64,000 nucleotides of DNA from Labrenzia sp. OB1 (GTDB lineage Bacteria > Pseudomonadota > Alphaproteobacteria > Rhizobiales > Stappiaceae): NCBI RefSeq assembly GCF_001624695.1, contig NZ_JSEP01000003.1:372001-436000 (forward strand). Direction: 5' to 3'. The notes beneath the pieces were generated by a model that did no database searches, was not told the origin of the DNA, and saw nothing but the letters and a program-made list of their open reading frames with translations. This document shows, one piece after another, positions 29,912 to 38,744 of the stretch (the stretch's first letter is position 1; every line of letters begins with the position of its first letter). The position numbers and the translations under genes were made by a program.

Positions 29912-30706
29912 GTGACAGACATGCAATCCGGCGGCGGCGCGATGTTTTTTGCGCACGGCGCGCCGACGCTCGCGCTGGAAGACACGGCGGCGAGCCGCTT
30001 CCTGAAGTCCTTCGCCGCCGGCCGTCCGGAGCCGAAGGCGATCCTCATTCTTTCTCCGCACTGGGAAACAGACGGGCTGAAGCTGTCCGCGCCTGGACCG
30101 TTGCGCACCTATCACGACTTCCGCGGCTTTCCTCGGTCCCTCTACCAGATTTCCTACCCTGCCGTGGCAGGTGAGGATCAGGTCGGCGAGGTCGCGCGCC
30201 TGCTGAAAGCCGGCGGCCACGAGTTTGATCCGGACAACAGCTGGGGTCTGGATCACGGCGCCTGGGTGCCTCTTTCGCTTGCCTACCCGGCGGCCGATAT
30301 CCCTGTGAGCGCCTTGTCCCTGCCCCACGACAGCACTCCGGCTACGCTTTTTGCCCTTGGGCAGACCCTTGCTCCTCTCAAGGAACAGGGCGTTCTGATT
30401 GTAGGTTCCGGCAGCACGACCCACAATCTCGGTGAGATCCAGCCGCAAGGCTCGGCGGTGCCGGACTGGGCGACAAAATTCGACCTCTGGCTGGACGACG
30501 GGCTGCAAACCGGCTCTATCGACAGTTTCAGCGCTCTCAACTCCGGACCGGAATTCCGCCGCAACCACCCGACGGAAGAACACCTCCTGCCGCTTTTCTT
30601 TGCCTTCGGAGCGGGAGGACCGGATCGAAAATCGAACCTCCTGCACCGCAGCTATGAATACGGCACGATCAGCATGAGCTATTTCGAGTTCGCCGGGCAG
30701 GCCTGA
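29912..30706 (+). CDS. Extradiol ring-cleavage dioxygenase, DODA/LigB family
   Basis: A class III extradiol dioxygenase of 264 residues, similar to 4,5-DOPA dioxygenase (YgiD). Likely iron or zinc ligands are the His in FFAHGAP, SPHWET, DHGAWVPL and the C-terminal region. The start is GTG at 29912, preceded by GGGGAG. The physiological substrate is unknown; YgiD-like proteins open DOPA in vitro. It converges on coaBC and stands alone. Confidence 0.88.
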   Translation: MTDMQSGGGAMFFAHGAPTLALEDTAASRFLKSFAAGRPEPKAILILSPHWETDGLKLSAPGPLRTYHDFRGFPRSLYQISYPAVAGEDQVGEVARLLKAGGHEFDPDNSWGLDHGAWVPLSLAYPAADIPVSALSLPHDSTPATLFALGQTLAPLKEQGVLIVGSGSTTHNLGEIQPQGSAVPDWATKFDLWLDDGLQTGSIDSFSALNSGPEFRRNHPTEEHLLPLFFAFGAGGPDRKSNLLHRSYEYGTISMSYFEFAGQA

Positions 30707-30757
30707 CAGCCATCTTCTCCCGCTGCTTCATCAACTCACGTGTGGATCGCTTCAGGA

Positions 30758-31987
30758 TTACGAAAGGTCTTTCAGAGATTCAGCCGCCCGGGCGATGATC
30801 CGCCGAGCAACCTCGGCCTTGGACATCTGCGGCCAATCGTCAACGCCGCTGCGGCTGACGACGTGGATGGTGTTGGCGTCCCCACCCATGATGCCGGTCG
30901 CCGGGCTGACGTCATTGGCGACGATCCAGTCGGCATTCTTTCGTTCCAGCTTGCCACGGGCGTTGCCGATCAGATCCGTTGTTTCGGCGGCAAAGCCGAT
31001 CAGCAGCTTTGGCCGCAGGCTTTCATGGTGACCGATGGTGGCCAGGATGTCCGGATTTTCCGTGAGCTCCAGTGCCGGGGGCCTGCCACTTCCGTCCTTC
31101 TTGATCTTCTGCGTGCCTTCGCTCGCCATGCGCCAGTCGGCGACGGCGGCGGCCATGATGGCGATATCCGCCGGCAGCGCGGCCTCCACCGCTTTCAGCA
31201 TCTCGGCGGCCGATTCAACCTGAGTCACAGCCACATTGGCCGGGGCGGGTTGAGTGACCGGTCCCGACACCAGTGTCACCCGCGCGCCGGCCGCGTAAGC
31301 CGCCGCCACCAGGGCGTGTCCTTGCTTGCCGGAGGACCGGTTGGCGATATACCGCACCGGATCGATCGGCTCGTGGGTCGGACCGGAGGTGATCAGCACA
31401 TGCTTTCCGGCAAGCGGCAGACGTCCGGCTTCCAGATCCCTGTCCCGCAGCACGTCCTGCACGGCTGCGACAATGTCCAGCGGCTCACTCATCCGGCCTG
31501 TTCCGGCCTCGCCTTTTTCCGCCATTTCGCCTGCGGCAGGCCCGCAGAAGCGGAGGCCACGGTCTTCAAGAACCGCCAGATTGTGCCGGGTTGCCGGGTT
31601 CTGCCACATTTTCGGGTTCATGGCTGGGGCGGCCAGAACAGGCTTGTCTGTCGCAAGCAGCACCGCTGTCGCCAGATCGTCGACGATGCCATGGGCCACC
31701 TTGGCCATCAGGTTCGCAGTCGCCGGGGCGACCAGGATCAGGTCGTGATCCCGCGCCAGGCGGATATGGCCGACGTCATGTTCGGCTTCCCGGTCGAACA
31801 GGCCCGTGAACACCTTCTCCGCCGACAGCGCGCCGACCGCCAGGGGGGTGATGAATTCCTGCGCGCCACTGGTCATGACCGGAATGACGCGGGCACCGCG
31901 TTCCTTCAGCCGACGGATCAAATCGAGGGACTTGTAGGCCGCGATGCCGCCGCTGATGATCAGCACGATCTGTTTGCCGCTCAGCAT
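30758..31987 (-). CDS. coaBC: Bifunctional phosphopantothenoylcysteine decarboxylase / phosphopantothenate-cysteine ligase
   Basis: Carries out two steps of coenzyme A synthesis. The N-terminal CoaC flavoprotein domain (1-185) shows ISGGIAAYKSLDLIRRL, the active His in EHDVGHIRLA and APAMNPKMW. The C-terminal CoaB domain shows LITSGPTHEPIDPVRYIANRSSGK-type sequence, split here by its conserved TSGPTHEPID and NRSSGKQG motifs, and the lysine-rich AVADWRMA/KIKK segment. The length of 409 is standard. It follows the PBP-activator gene by 34 bp on the same strand. Confidence 0.96.
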   Translation of the reverse strand: MLSGKQIVLIISGGIAAYKSLDLIRRLKERGARVIPVMTSGAQEFITPLAVGALSAEKVFTGLFDREAEHDVGHIRLARDHDLILVAPATANLMAKVAHGIVDDLATAVLLATDKPVLAAPAMNPKMWQNPATRHNLAVLEDRGLRFCGPAAGEMAEKGEAGTGRMSEPLDIVAAVQDVLRDRDLEAGRLPLAGKHVLITSGPTHEPIDPVRYIANRSSGKQGHALVAAAYAAGARVTLVSGPVTQPAPANVAVTQVESAAEMLKAVEAALPADIAIMAAAVADWRMASEGTQKIKKDGSGRPPALELTENPDILATIGHHESLRPKLLIGFAAETTDLIGNARGKLERKNADWIVANDVSPATGIMGGDANTIHVVSRSGVDDWPQMSKAEVARRIIARAAESLKDLS

Positions 31988-32021
31988 CTTGACCCCTTAC
32001 TCCCGGTGATGGCGGTTAACG

Positions 32022-33233
32022 TCAGAACCCGGACCGGAAATCCCTCGGTGCCGGAGAGATCACCTGCGCGCCGCTGCCGGTGATCTGGTAGACCGCGAGG
32101 CCGCGTTGGTTGAGGCCATTGGATTGGAAGCGGAACAATCCGTCAATGCCGATGAAGCCGTCGCGGTTGGTCAGGATGTTCTGCTGAAAGCGCTGCTGCC
32201 CGGCAGAGCGGGTCAGGCCTGCGGCGAGTGTCACACCATCATAGACGAGGCTGGCGTTGCGCGGCGGAACCGATCCATAGGCACTCTGGTAGCGCTGTGC
32301 GAAGGCCTGAAAGCTCTTGTCTTCCGGACCGGCAAACCAGGCGCCGGCCAGCACAGGGTTGCTTTTTTCCTGCGCCGTATCCCACTGACCCGAACCGAGC
32401 AGCTTGACGCGGCCTAGATTGGCGTTCTGGCTGACCAGCGTCTGCACGACGAGACCCGGAACACCGCCGGCTGCCGGCACGAACAGGGCATCGATGTTGT
32501 TCAGCACCGGTTGCAGTGCCTGTGTCTTGGCGACCAGGTCGGATGTGTCGGTGCCGTTCAGTTTGTAACGCTGGATGGTGGCGATGCGGCCGCCCCCCTG
32601 ACCGACTTCCTGGCGGAACGCGGCCTCCACGACAGCGCCGTAGGAGCCTTCGGGAATGAGGGCGGCATAGGAGTTCTTCTGCTGGCTGTTGGCATAGCTG
32701 ATCGTGCGCTTCACGTCGCTCTCCGGCAGGAAGCTCAGCAGATAGACACCTCTTGCGGCGACCGATGTGTCCGTCGAAAAGGCGATTACCGGCACGCCTG
32801 TCGCACGCGCAGCGGTGGCGGCGCCGGAAACGGCGGGGGCGAACACGGGACCGAGGATGAGTTCCGCACCCTCCGAAATTGCCGCTTGCGCTGCGGCCCG
32901 GCCGCCTGCGGACGTGCCGTTGGTGTCTTTCACCAGCAACTGGACATCGGCGCTCGGGAAATTCTGCAGCGCCAGCGTGGCGGCATTCTTGAAAACCGTT
33001 CCGATGGAAGCGTTGCCGCCATTGCTCGACAGCGGCAGCAGCAATCCGACGCGGACACTGCCTGTGCCGATCACCTCGCCGGTGACCGGTGGCTGGGCTC
33101 CGGGCTGCACCTGGTCCCCCGGCAACGAGCCGAGCGTTGAGCCCATGCATCCGGCGAGCAGCATCGCACTGGCGCCCGCCAGCACCGACTTCAAAACCAA
33201 CCGTCTGTGCCGATGCACGTTTTTGCCCCGCAT
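32022..33233 (-). CDS. Lipoprotein, penicillin-binding protein activator (LpoA/LppC-like)
   Basis: A 403-residue outer-membrane or periplasmic lipoprotein with a type I periplasmic-binding fold. The lipobox is clear: SAMLLAGC, with the acylated Cys at about residue 29, after a basic start (MRGKNVHRHRR). The Peripla_BP-type body begins VRVGLLLPLSSNGGN and contains GAELILGPVFAPAV. LpoA of E. coli activates PBP1A; the alphaproteobacterial branch is assigned by fold and neighbourhood only. It is divergent from rsmI. Confidence 0.85.
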   Translation of the reverse strand: MRGKNVHRHRRLVLKSVLAGASAMLLAGCMGSTLGSLPGDQVQPGAQPPVTGEVIGTGSVRVGLLLPLSSNGGNASIGTVFKNAATLALQNFPSADVQLLVKDTNGTSAGGRAAAQAAISEGAELILGPVFAPAVSGAATAARATGVPVIAFSTDTSVAARGVYLLSFLPESDVKRTISYANSQQKNSYAALIPEGSYGAVVEAAFRQEVGQGGGRIATIQRYKLNGTDTSDLVAKTQALQPVLNNIDALFVPAAGGVPGLVVQTLVSQNANLGRVKLLGSGQWDTAQEKSNPVLAGAWFAGPEDKSFQAFAQRYQSAYGSVPPRNASLVYDGVTLAAGLTRSAGQQRFQQNILTNRDGFIGIDGLFRFQSNGLNQRGLAVYQITGSGAQVISPAPRDFRSGF

Positions 33234-33500
33234 TCCACTTGCCCTGTTCTGTCGTCACACTTACCAAAAGACTTACGTATTCACTGCAGGCATGTCCAGT
33301 TTTAGCGGTGTTTCAATGCCGTATCCGCCTGATCAGCGGTGGATTTGCCTTGCATCGGCTGCGTCCAGCAGGTAGCGCAAGGAAGAAATCTGTAACCCGG
33401 AGACCGGATTCGCCGTTTGCCGCCGTCCTGTCAGGACCGGCCTGCCTTCAGGGCTTGCGCAGGATGGCAGGAGATCCGGACCAGCGTGAAAGGACGCCCG

Positions 33501-34415
33501 ATGGGCACCGACAGTCCCCCGCCGGCGGCGGACAAGAACCGCTACAGCCTCTCCGAACACGCCTTTTCCGCGCCCAATCTGGAGCCGGCGCTCTACATCG
33601 TCTCCACCCCGATCGGCAATCTCGGCGACATCACGGTGCGGGCGCTGGAGACACTGGCCGCCAGCAGCGTCATCGCCTGCGAAGATACAAGGGTAACCGC
33701 CACTCTGACGCGGAAATTCGGTCTCAAGACGCCGCTTCTTGCCTACCACGAGCACAATGCCGACAAGCAGCGGCCGAGGATCCTGGCGGAGCTTCAGGCC
33801 GGAAGGGCCGTCGCCCTTGTTTCCGATGCAGGCACGCCGCTGGTCTCCGATCCGGGCTACCGGCTTGTCCGCGATGTGGTGGCGGAAGGTTACAACGTCA
33901 TTCCCGTTCCGGGCGCATCCGCCCCGCTCGCGGGTCTGGTCGCCTCCGGCCTGCCGAGTGACACTGTTCTCTTCGCCGGCTTCCTGCCGCAAAAAGGCGG
34001 ACCGAAAAGCAAGCGCCTGGCGGAGCTCGCCCGGGTTCCTGCAACGCTGATCTTCTTTGAATCCCCCCATCGCACCGGTGCGACCCTTGCCCTGATGGCC
34101 GAAACGCTGGGCGGGGAACGGGAGGCGGTGGTGGCGCGGGAAGTGACCAAACGCTTTGAAACCTTCGAACGCGGTTCGCTTGCCGAACTGGCGGAGCGCT
34201 TCGCGGACCGGCAGGTCAAGGGTGAGATCGTTATTCTGATCGGCCCGGCGGAGGAAAAGCCGGAAGACGAAGGCGCCGATCTGGATGCGTTGATCATGGA
34301 AGCGCTTGAGGACATGCCGGTCAGCACGGCTGCCAAGAAAGTCGCCAAGGCAACCGGACTTGACCGCAACGAGGTCTATAAACGGGCGCTGGACCTGAAA
34401 TCGGGGGACGCCTGA
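33501..34415 (+). CDS. rsmI: 16S rRNA (cytidine1402-2'-O)-methyltransferase
   Basis: RsmI methylates C1402 in the decoding centre of 16S rRNA. The tetrapyrrole-methylase fold is seen in LYIVSTPIGNLGDITVRALETL, the CEDTR motif, VSDAGTPLVSDPGYRLV and FFESPHR. The start at 33501 (MGTDSPPP) has AAAGGACG upstream; the frame open from 33417 has no support. The stop is immediately followed by the yraN ATG, so translation is coupled. The rsmI-yraN-gshB order is conserved in Rhizobiales. Confidence 0.95.
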   Translation: MGTDSPPPAADKNRYSLSEHAFSAPNLEPALYIVSTPIGNLGDITVRALETLAASSVIACEDTRVTATLTRKFGLKTPLLAYHEHNADKQRPRILAELQAGRAVALVSDAGTPLVSDPGYRLVRDVVAEGYNVIPVPGASAPLAGLVASGLPSDTVLFAGFLPQKGGPKSKRLAELARVPATLIFFESPHRTGATLALMAETLGGEREAVVAREVTKRFETFERGSLAELAERFADRQVKGEIVILIGPAEEKPEDEGADLDALIMEALEDMPVSTAAKKVAKATGLDRNEVYKRALDLKSGDA

Positions 34416-34805
34416 ATGGCGCGCGGACGCGGCGGCCCGGATACCGAACAACGCCGCCGCGCCCATGCGCTCGGCCTGTCCGCCGAAACTTTCGCTGCCT
34501 GGTATCTGCGCCTGACCGGCTGGCGGATCCTCAAGCGTCGCTACAAGACGAAGGCGGGTGAAATCGACCTGATCGCCAAGCGCCGGAAAACCGTCGCTTT
34601 CGTTGAGGTCAAGGCCAGAAAGACCCGCCGGGCGGCGGTCGAGGCCGTGTCGCCGGCAAGCCAGAAACGTATTTCGCGCGCCGCCAGGATATTCGTTGCC
34701 AAACACCCCAAAGCCGGTTTTTTCACGCTCCGCTTCGACGTGATCGTCATCCGCCCCTGGGCTCTGCCGGAGCGGATCGCGAACGCCTTCGAGGCCTGGG
34801 AATAG
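34416..34805 (+). CDS. yraN: UPF0102 family nuclease-like protein YraN
   Basis: A 129-residue protein with an endonuclease-like fold (restriction-endonuclease type). The motif TKAGEIDLIAKR, then VAFVEVKARK (E-I-D...E-V-K pattern), matches a PD-(D/E)XK active site. Its role is not settled. It starts directly after the rsmI stop. Confidence 0.92.
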   Translation: MARGRGGPDTEQRRRAHALGLSAETFAAWYLRLTGWRILKRRYKTKAGEIDLIAKRRKTVAFVEVKARKTRRAAVEAVSPASQKRISRAARIFVAKHPKAGFFTLRFDVIVIRPWALPERIANAFEAWE

Positions 34806-34913
34806 ACGCCACTCCGCGTCCTACTGGACAAAGCCGACCCCGCACCGCATATCTGGACCAACCGTTCTCATATTCCTTGGCGCATTCGCTGCGTCCCCGC
34901 CGGGAGTTGCCTC

Positions 34914-35858
34914 ATGGCTTTGAAAGTTGCGGTCCAGATGGACCATATCTCGACCATCAACATTGCCGGCGACAGCGCCTTTGCGCTGATGCTGGAAGCG
35001 CAGGCGCGGGGTCATGAGCTGTATCATTATACGCCCGACCGGCTCGCCATGCGCGGCAACGAGGTGTTCTGCACGATGGAACCTGTGAAAGTGCGCGATG
35101 AAAAAGGCAGCCATTTCACCTTCGGCGAAAGCCTACGTTTCAATATGCGCGAGATGGATGTGGTGCTGATGCGCCAGGACCCGCCCTTCGACCTTGCCTA
35201 TATCGCCGCGACGCACCTGCTTCAGAAGATCCATCCGGACACGCTGGTGGTCAACGACCCGATGGAAGTCCGCAACGCGCCGGAAAAGCTGTTCGTCACC
35301 GAATTCGCCGACCTGATGCCGCCGACCCTGGTCACGCGGGACAAGGCGGAGATCGATCTCTTCCGCGAGGAATACGGCGACATTGTCATGAAGCCGCTCT
35401 TCGGACACGGCGGCGCGGCGGTCTTCCGCATCACGCAGGACGATCTCAACTACGGCTCGCTGTATGATTTCTTCGCCGCCACCTTCCGCGAACCCTGGGT
35501 TATCCAGCAGTTTCTGCCCAACGTGAAACACGGCGACAAGCGCATCCTGCTGGTCGATGGCGAATTCGCCGGGGCGGTCAACCGCGTGCCGGCAGCAGGC
35601 GATTTGCGCTCCAACATGGTGCGCGGCGGCGCCCCCACCGACAGCGACCTGACCGACCGCGAGCGCGACATCTGCGCCCGCCTCGGCCCGTCCTTGCGCG
35701 AAAAGGGCCTCATCCTGGTCGGCATCGACGTGATCGACGGCTGGCTGACGGAAATCAACGTCACCGCCCCCACCGGCATCCGCGCCATCCGCAAGCTCGG
35801 TGGCCCGGACGTTGCAGCAATGGTGTGGGACGTGCTGGAAGCGAAGGTGAAGGTCTGA
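34914..35858 (+). CDS. gshB: Glutathione synthetase
   Basis: Joins gamma-glutamylcysteine and glycine with ATP. The 314-residue prokaryotic GshB shows the N-terminal [18 protein letters not shown], the ATP-grasp part ([17 protein letters not shown], then [12 protein letters not shown]) and the C-terminal [11 protein letters not shown]. The start ATG at 34914 agrees with family length. It ends the rsmI-yraN-gshB run; a palindromic repeat follows. Confidence 0.96.
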   Translation: MALKVAVQMDHISTINIAGDSAFALMLEAQARGHELYHYTPDRLAMRGNEVFCTMEPVKVRDEKGSHFTFGESLRFNMREMDVVLMRQDPPFDLAYIAATHLLQKIHPDTLVVNDPMEVRNAPEKLFVTEFADLMPPTLVTRDKAEIDLFREEYGDIVMKPLFGHGGAAVFRITQDDLNYGSLYDFFAATFREPWVIQQFLPNVKHGDKRILLVDGEFAGAVNRVPAAGDLRSNMVRGGAPTDSDLTDRERDICARLGPSLREKGLILVGIDVIDGWLTEINVTAPTGIRAIRKLGGPDVAAMVWDVLEAKVKV

Positions 35859-35928
35859 GCCGCAAGGGTCACGCGCCTCCGCGTGGAGACAGGAGTGTCA
35901 GGCACAGGTGGCAAGGCTTTCTTTCAGC

Positions 35929-35973
35929 GGCTGTCACCCCGGCCAAGCGCAGCACTGAGCCGGGATGACAGCC
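35929..35973. repeat. 45-bp intergenic palindrome between gshB and hppD
   Basis: Imperfect inverted repeat with outer arms GGCTGTCA and TGACAGCC and inner arms CCCGGC/GCCGGG around a loop with AAGCGCAGC. This pattern (TGTCATCCCGGC-like arms) is typical of short palindromes scattered between genes in many alphaproteobacteria. Lying between convergent genes, it may also act as a bidirectional terminator, although no T run follows. Confidence 0.7.
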
Positions 35974-36041
35974 GAGGGTGGTACTCAGCTATTCGGTTCA
36001 CTCAACAGAGTTGATGACACCTGAGAGGAGAACAACCGCCC

Positions 36042-37154
36042 CTACTCAGCCGCTTCCGTCTTGATCACGCCGCGGCGGATCTGGTCTTCCTCGATGGATT
36101 CGAACAGCGCGCGGAAATTGCCTTCGCCGAAGCCTTCGTCGCCTTTTCTCTGAATGAATTCAAAGAAGATCGGTCCGATGACGGTTCTGGAGAAAATCTG
36201 CAGGAGGATCTTGGTCATGCCGCCGTCGACAACGCCCTCGCCGTCGATCAGGATGCCGTGACGTTTCATGCGCTCGATCGGTTCTTCATGGTCGATGACC
36301 CGCCCGTGGGACATCTCGTAATAAGTGTCCGGCGGACCCGGCATGAATCTCAGCTCGTTCGCGGCCAGCCTGTCCGTGCTGCCGTAAATGTCGTCCGTGC
36401 CGACGGCGATATGCTGGATGCCTTCGCCGTTGTATTTCTTCAGATATTCCTCGATCTGGCTGGTGTCGTCCTTGGATTCGTTCAGCGGAATGCGGATCTT
36501 GCCGCACGGGCTGGTGATCGCCCGGCTGACGAGACCGGTGATGCGCCCGTCGATGTCGAAATAGTGGATCTGCTTGAAATTGAAGAGATCGCGGTAAAAA
36601 TCCCACCACTTGTCCATGTTGCCGCGAAAGACGTTGTGGGTCAGATGGTCGAGGTAATAGAAGCCGACACCCTTCGGTTTCGGATCGACCTCGCCCAGCC
36701 AGTCGAAGTCCTTCGAGTAGGCCGAGCCCTTTTCGCCATAGGTGTCGATGAAATAGAGCAGCGAGCCGCCGATGCCGACGATTGCCGGGACGTCCAGCGT
36801 CTTGTCGTCGCCTTCATAGGGTGTCGCGCCCTTTGAAACGGCGTGCTCGAAGGTCTTTTGGGCGTCGACCACCCGCCAGGCCATGGCCGGTGCGCAGGGA
36901 CCGTGCGTATCGACGAAACTCATGCCGTGGCTGCCTGCTTCGGCGTTCAGCACATAGGTGATGTCACCCTGACGATAGAGCGTGATGTTCTTCGTCTTGT
37001 GCTTCGCGACCGGCTCATAGCCCATCTTGCGAAACAGCGCGTCCAGCTTTTCAGGCTCCGGATGGGCGAACTCGACAAATTCGAACCCGTCCGTTCCGGC
37101 GGGATTGTCATCGGTGATTTTCGCAACCGGTGCGTCGTGCGGAAACGGTCCCAA
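36042..37154 (-). CDS. hppD: 4-hydroxyphenylpyruvate dioxygenase
   Basis: A non-heme iron enzyme of tyrosine catabolism that forms homogentisate. The 370-residue protein has two VOC/glyoxalase-like halves. The iron ligands are visible: His in YLDHLTHNVF, His in IQHIAVGTDDI and Glu in IFFEFIQRKG. The start is a TTG at 37154, supported by a strong AGAGGAGAG site at the right spacing; no ATG is available nearby. The divergent lrp-type gene is its likely regulator. No other homogentisate-pathway gene is in the window. Confidence 0.94.
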   Translation of the reverse strand: MGPFPHDAPVAKITDDNPAGTDGFEFVEFAHPEPEKLDALFRKMGYEPVAKHKTKNITLYRQGDITYVLNAEAGSHGMSFVDTHGPCAPAMAWRVVDAQKTFEHAVSKGATPYEGDDKTLDVPAIVGIGGSLLYFIDTYGEKGSAYSKDFDWLGEVDPKPKGVGFYYLDHLTHNVFRGNMDKWWDFYRDLFNFKQIHYFDIDGRITGLVSRAITSPCGKIRIPLNESKDDTSQIEEYLKKYNGEGIQHIAVGTDDIYGSTDRLAANELRFMPGPPDTYYEMSHGRVIDHEEPIERMKRHGILIDGEGVVDGGMTKILLQIFSRTVIGPIFFEFIQRKGDEGFGEGNFRALFESIEEDQIRRGVIKTEAAE

Positions 37155-37228
37155 GGCGGGCTCTCCTCTGTGTGTTCGAGTGTTGGGACAAATATGCCGT
37201 CAAAGACACGCAGCAGGTGTGCAAAGCA

Positions 37229-37258
37229 CGTGAAATTGCATAAGATGTTGCGTGAAAT
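37229..37258. promoter_or_regulatory. Two CGTGAAAT direct repeats 22 bp apart, candidate Lrp-type operator
   Basis: CGTGAAAT occurs at 37229-37236 and 37251-37258, an exact two-helical-turn spacing. It lies in the 128-bp gap between hppD and the divergent Lrp gene. Lrp/AsnC octamers bind such phased repeats, so this fits autoregulation and hppD control. Confidence 0.5.
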
Positions 37259-37282
37259 GTGTAAAAAATCAATGAGACATGC

Positions 37283-37756
37283 ATGACAATTGCATTGGAC
37301 GTTTATGACGTGAAACTTCTGACTGCCCTGCAGGAAAACGCCGCGCTCACCAATGCCGAGCTCGGCGATGTGATCCGCCTTTCCGCCAGTCAGGTGTCCC
37401 GCCGTCGTCAGAAACTTGAGGAGGCGGGGATCATCCGCCGTTACAGGGCGGCGCTCGACCCGGAGGCTCTCGGGCTGAACGTCACGGCCTATGTCGGCGT
37501 GACGCTTGGTGCGCACAGCAAGGAAAACGCCGGCAAGTTCAGGGACATGGTCAAGGCCATGCCGGAGGTTCAGGAAGCGCACACCCTGACGGGCGACGTC
37601 GACTACATGCTGAAGATCGTCGTGCCGGACCTGAAGGCCCTCAGCCGCATCATCAACGACGACCTTTTGCCCCAGGAAGCCGTCCATCACGTGCGGTCGT
37701 CAATTGCCATGGAAACGCTTAAGGACGACAACCTGCTGCCGCTTGCCCGCAGATGA
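37283..37756 (+). CDS. Lrp/AsnC-family regulator
   Basis: A 157-residue feast/famine regulator. The N-terminal HTH (LDVYDVKLLTALQENAALTN, with SASQVSRRRQKLEEAGIIRRYRA) is followed by the ligand-binding RAM/AsnC_trans_reg domain (NVTAYVGVTLGAH, LTGDVDYMLKIVVPD). It is divergent from hppD; in several proteobacteria an Lrp-type gene in this place responds to aromatic amino acids. That ligand is an inference here. Confidence 0.9.
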   Translation: MTIALDVYDVKLLTALQENAALTNAELGDVIRLSASQVSRRRQKLEEAGIIRRYRAALDPEALGLNVTAYVGVTLGAHSKENAGKFRDMVKAMPEVQEAHTLTGDVDYMLKIVVPDLKALSRIINDDLLPQEAVHHVRSSIAMETLKDDNLLPLARR

Positions 37757-37871
37757 TCTGCGCGGCATGTTTGCAGGGATTTGTATTGTGAACTTGCGGG
37801 ACTTGCAGAAAATCCCATTTGATAGGACGACAGACATTCACCCCCTTCGGGGTTATTTCAGGGAGACACTT

Positions 37872-38615
37872 ATGTTCGACGCAAAATCCTTGCTGGATCA
37901 GTTTCTGGGCGGCCAGGCTTCAGACCAGTCCGGCGGCCGGGGCGGTTCTCAGCGGGGAGGGTCCGGTGACCTTCTCTCTCAGGGCAAGGATTTCCTGTCG
38001 TCGCAAGGCGGGGGGCTGGCGCTCGGCAGTCTTGCCGGGTTGATGCTCGGCAGCAAGTCCGGCCGGAAAATCGGCAAGAAGGCGGTCACCTATGGCGGTC
38101 TCGCTTTGGTGGCGGGTCTCGCCTACAAGGCCTATCAGGGCCACAAGGCCAACCAGCAGAACACGCCGCGCCCGCAATACCCCGCCGACGCGCCGATCCC
38201 GGTGGAAGACGCGCGCGGCAGCGCTTTCGATCCGCGCGAGCAGCCGGGCGGTGAAAACCAGGTGGCTGTGGCGCTTCTGACGGCGATGATCTCCGCTGCA
38301 AAGGCGGACGGTCATATCGACCGTGAGGAACAGGACCGGATTTTCTCCAAGATCGACGAGGCCGGTCTCGACAGCGAGGCCAAGGCTTTCCTGATGGACG
38401 AGTTGCGCTCGCCGCTCGACCTAGACAAGGTCGTCGCCAGCGCCACTTGTCAGGAAACGGCGGCGGAGCTCTATGCCGCCTCCCGCCTCGCCATCGATCC
38501 GGATCATCCCGCTGAAAAGGCCTACCTGCAGATGCTGGCCGCGCGGCTGCAGCTGGATGCCGGTCTGGTTGACGAGATCGAACTTGCTGTCAGGGAAGCG
38601 GAAATGGCGCAGTGA
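37872..38615 (+). CDS. DUF533/TerB-like membrane protein
   Basis: A 247-residue protein. Residues 1-45 are Gly/Gln/Ser-rich and include SLLDQFLGG. Then come a glycine-rich hydrophobic segment (LALGSLAGLMLGSKSG and GGLALVAGLAYKAY), a Pro-rich linker, and a helical C-terminal domain (about 125-245) related to TerB, with VALLTAMISAAKADGHIDREE (acidic metal-binding-like residues). The E. coli homologue is YebE. The function is unknown. The ATG at 37872 is chosen; the open frame from 37704 overlaps the Lrp gene. Confidence 0.82.
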   Translation: MFDAKSLLDQFLGGQASDQSGGRGGSQRGGSGDLLSQGKDFLSSQGGGLALGSLAGLMLGSKSGRKIGKKAVTYGGLALVAGLAYKAYQGHKANQQNTPRPQYPADAPIPVEDARGSAFDPREQPGGENQVAVALLTAMISAAKADGHIDREEQDRIFSKIDEAGLDSEAKAFLMDELRSPLDLDKVVASATCQETAAELYAASRLAIDPDHPAEKAYLQMLAARLQLDAGLVDEIELAVREAEMAQ

Positions 38616-38744
38616 GCAGCCGGATCCCGTAGACACAGGACTTCGGGAAACGGCCGGTCACAAGGACTGCCACGAGGACGGCCGTCTCAGCTACACATAT
38701 GGGAGGCATCCGCTCCGCGCAGGAGCCGGTGCCTCCCAGGTTCG

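Noticed and set aside
30740-32083. 447-codon plus-strand open frame
   Set aside because: Antisense to coaBC, whose motifs are complete.
33333-34706. 457-codon minus-strand open frame
   Set aside because: Antisense to rsmI and yraN, which are coupled and conserved.
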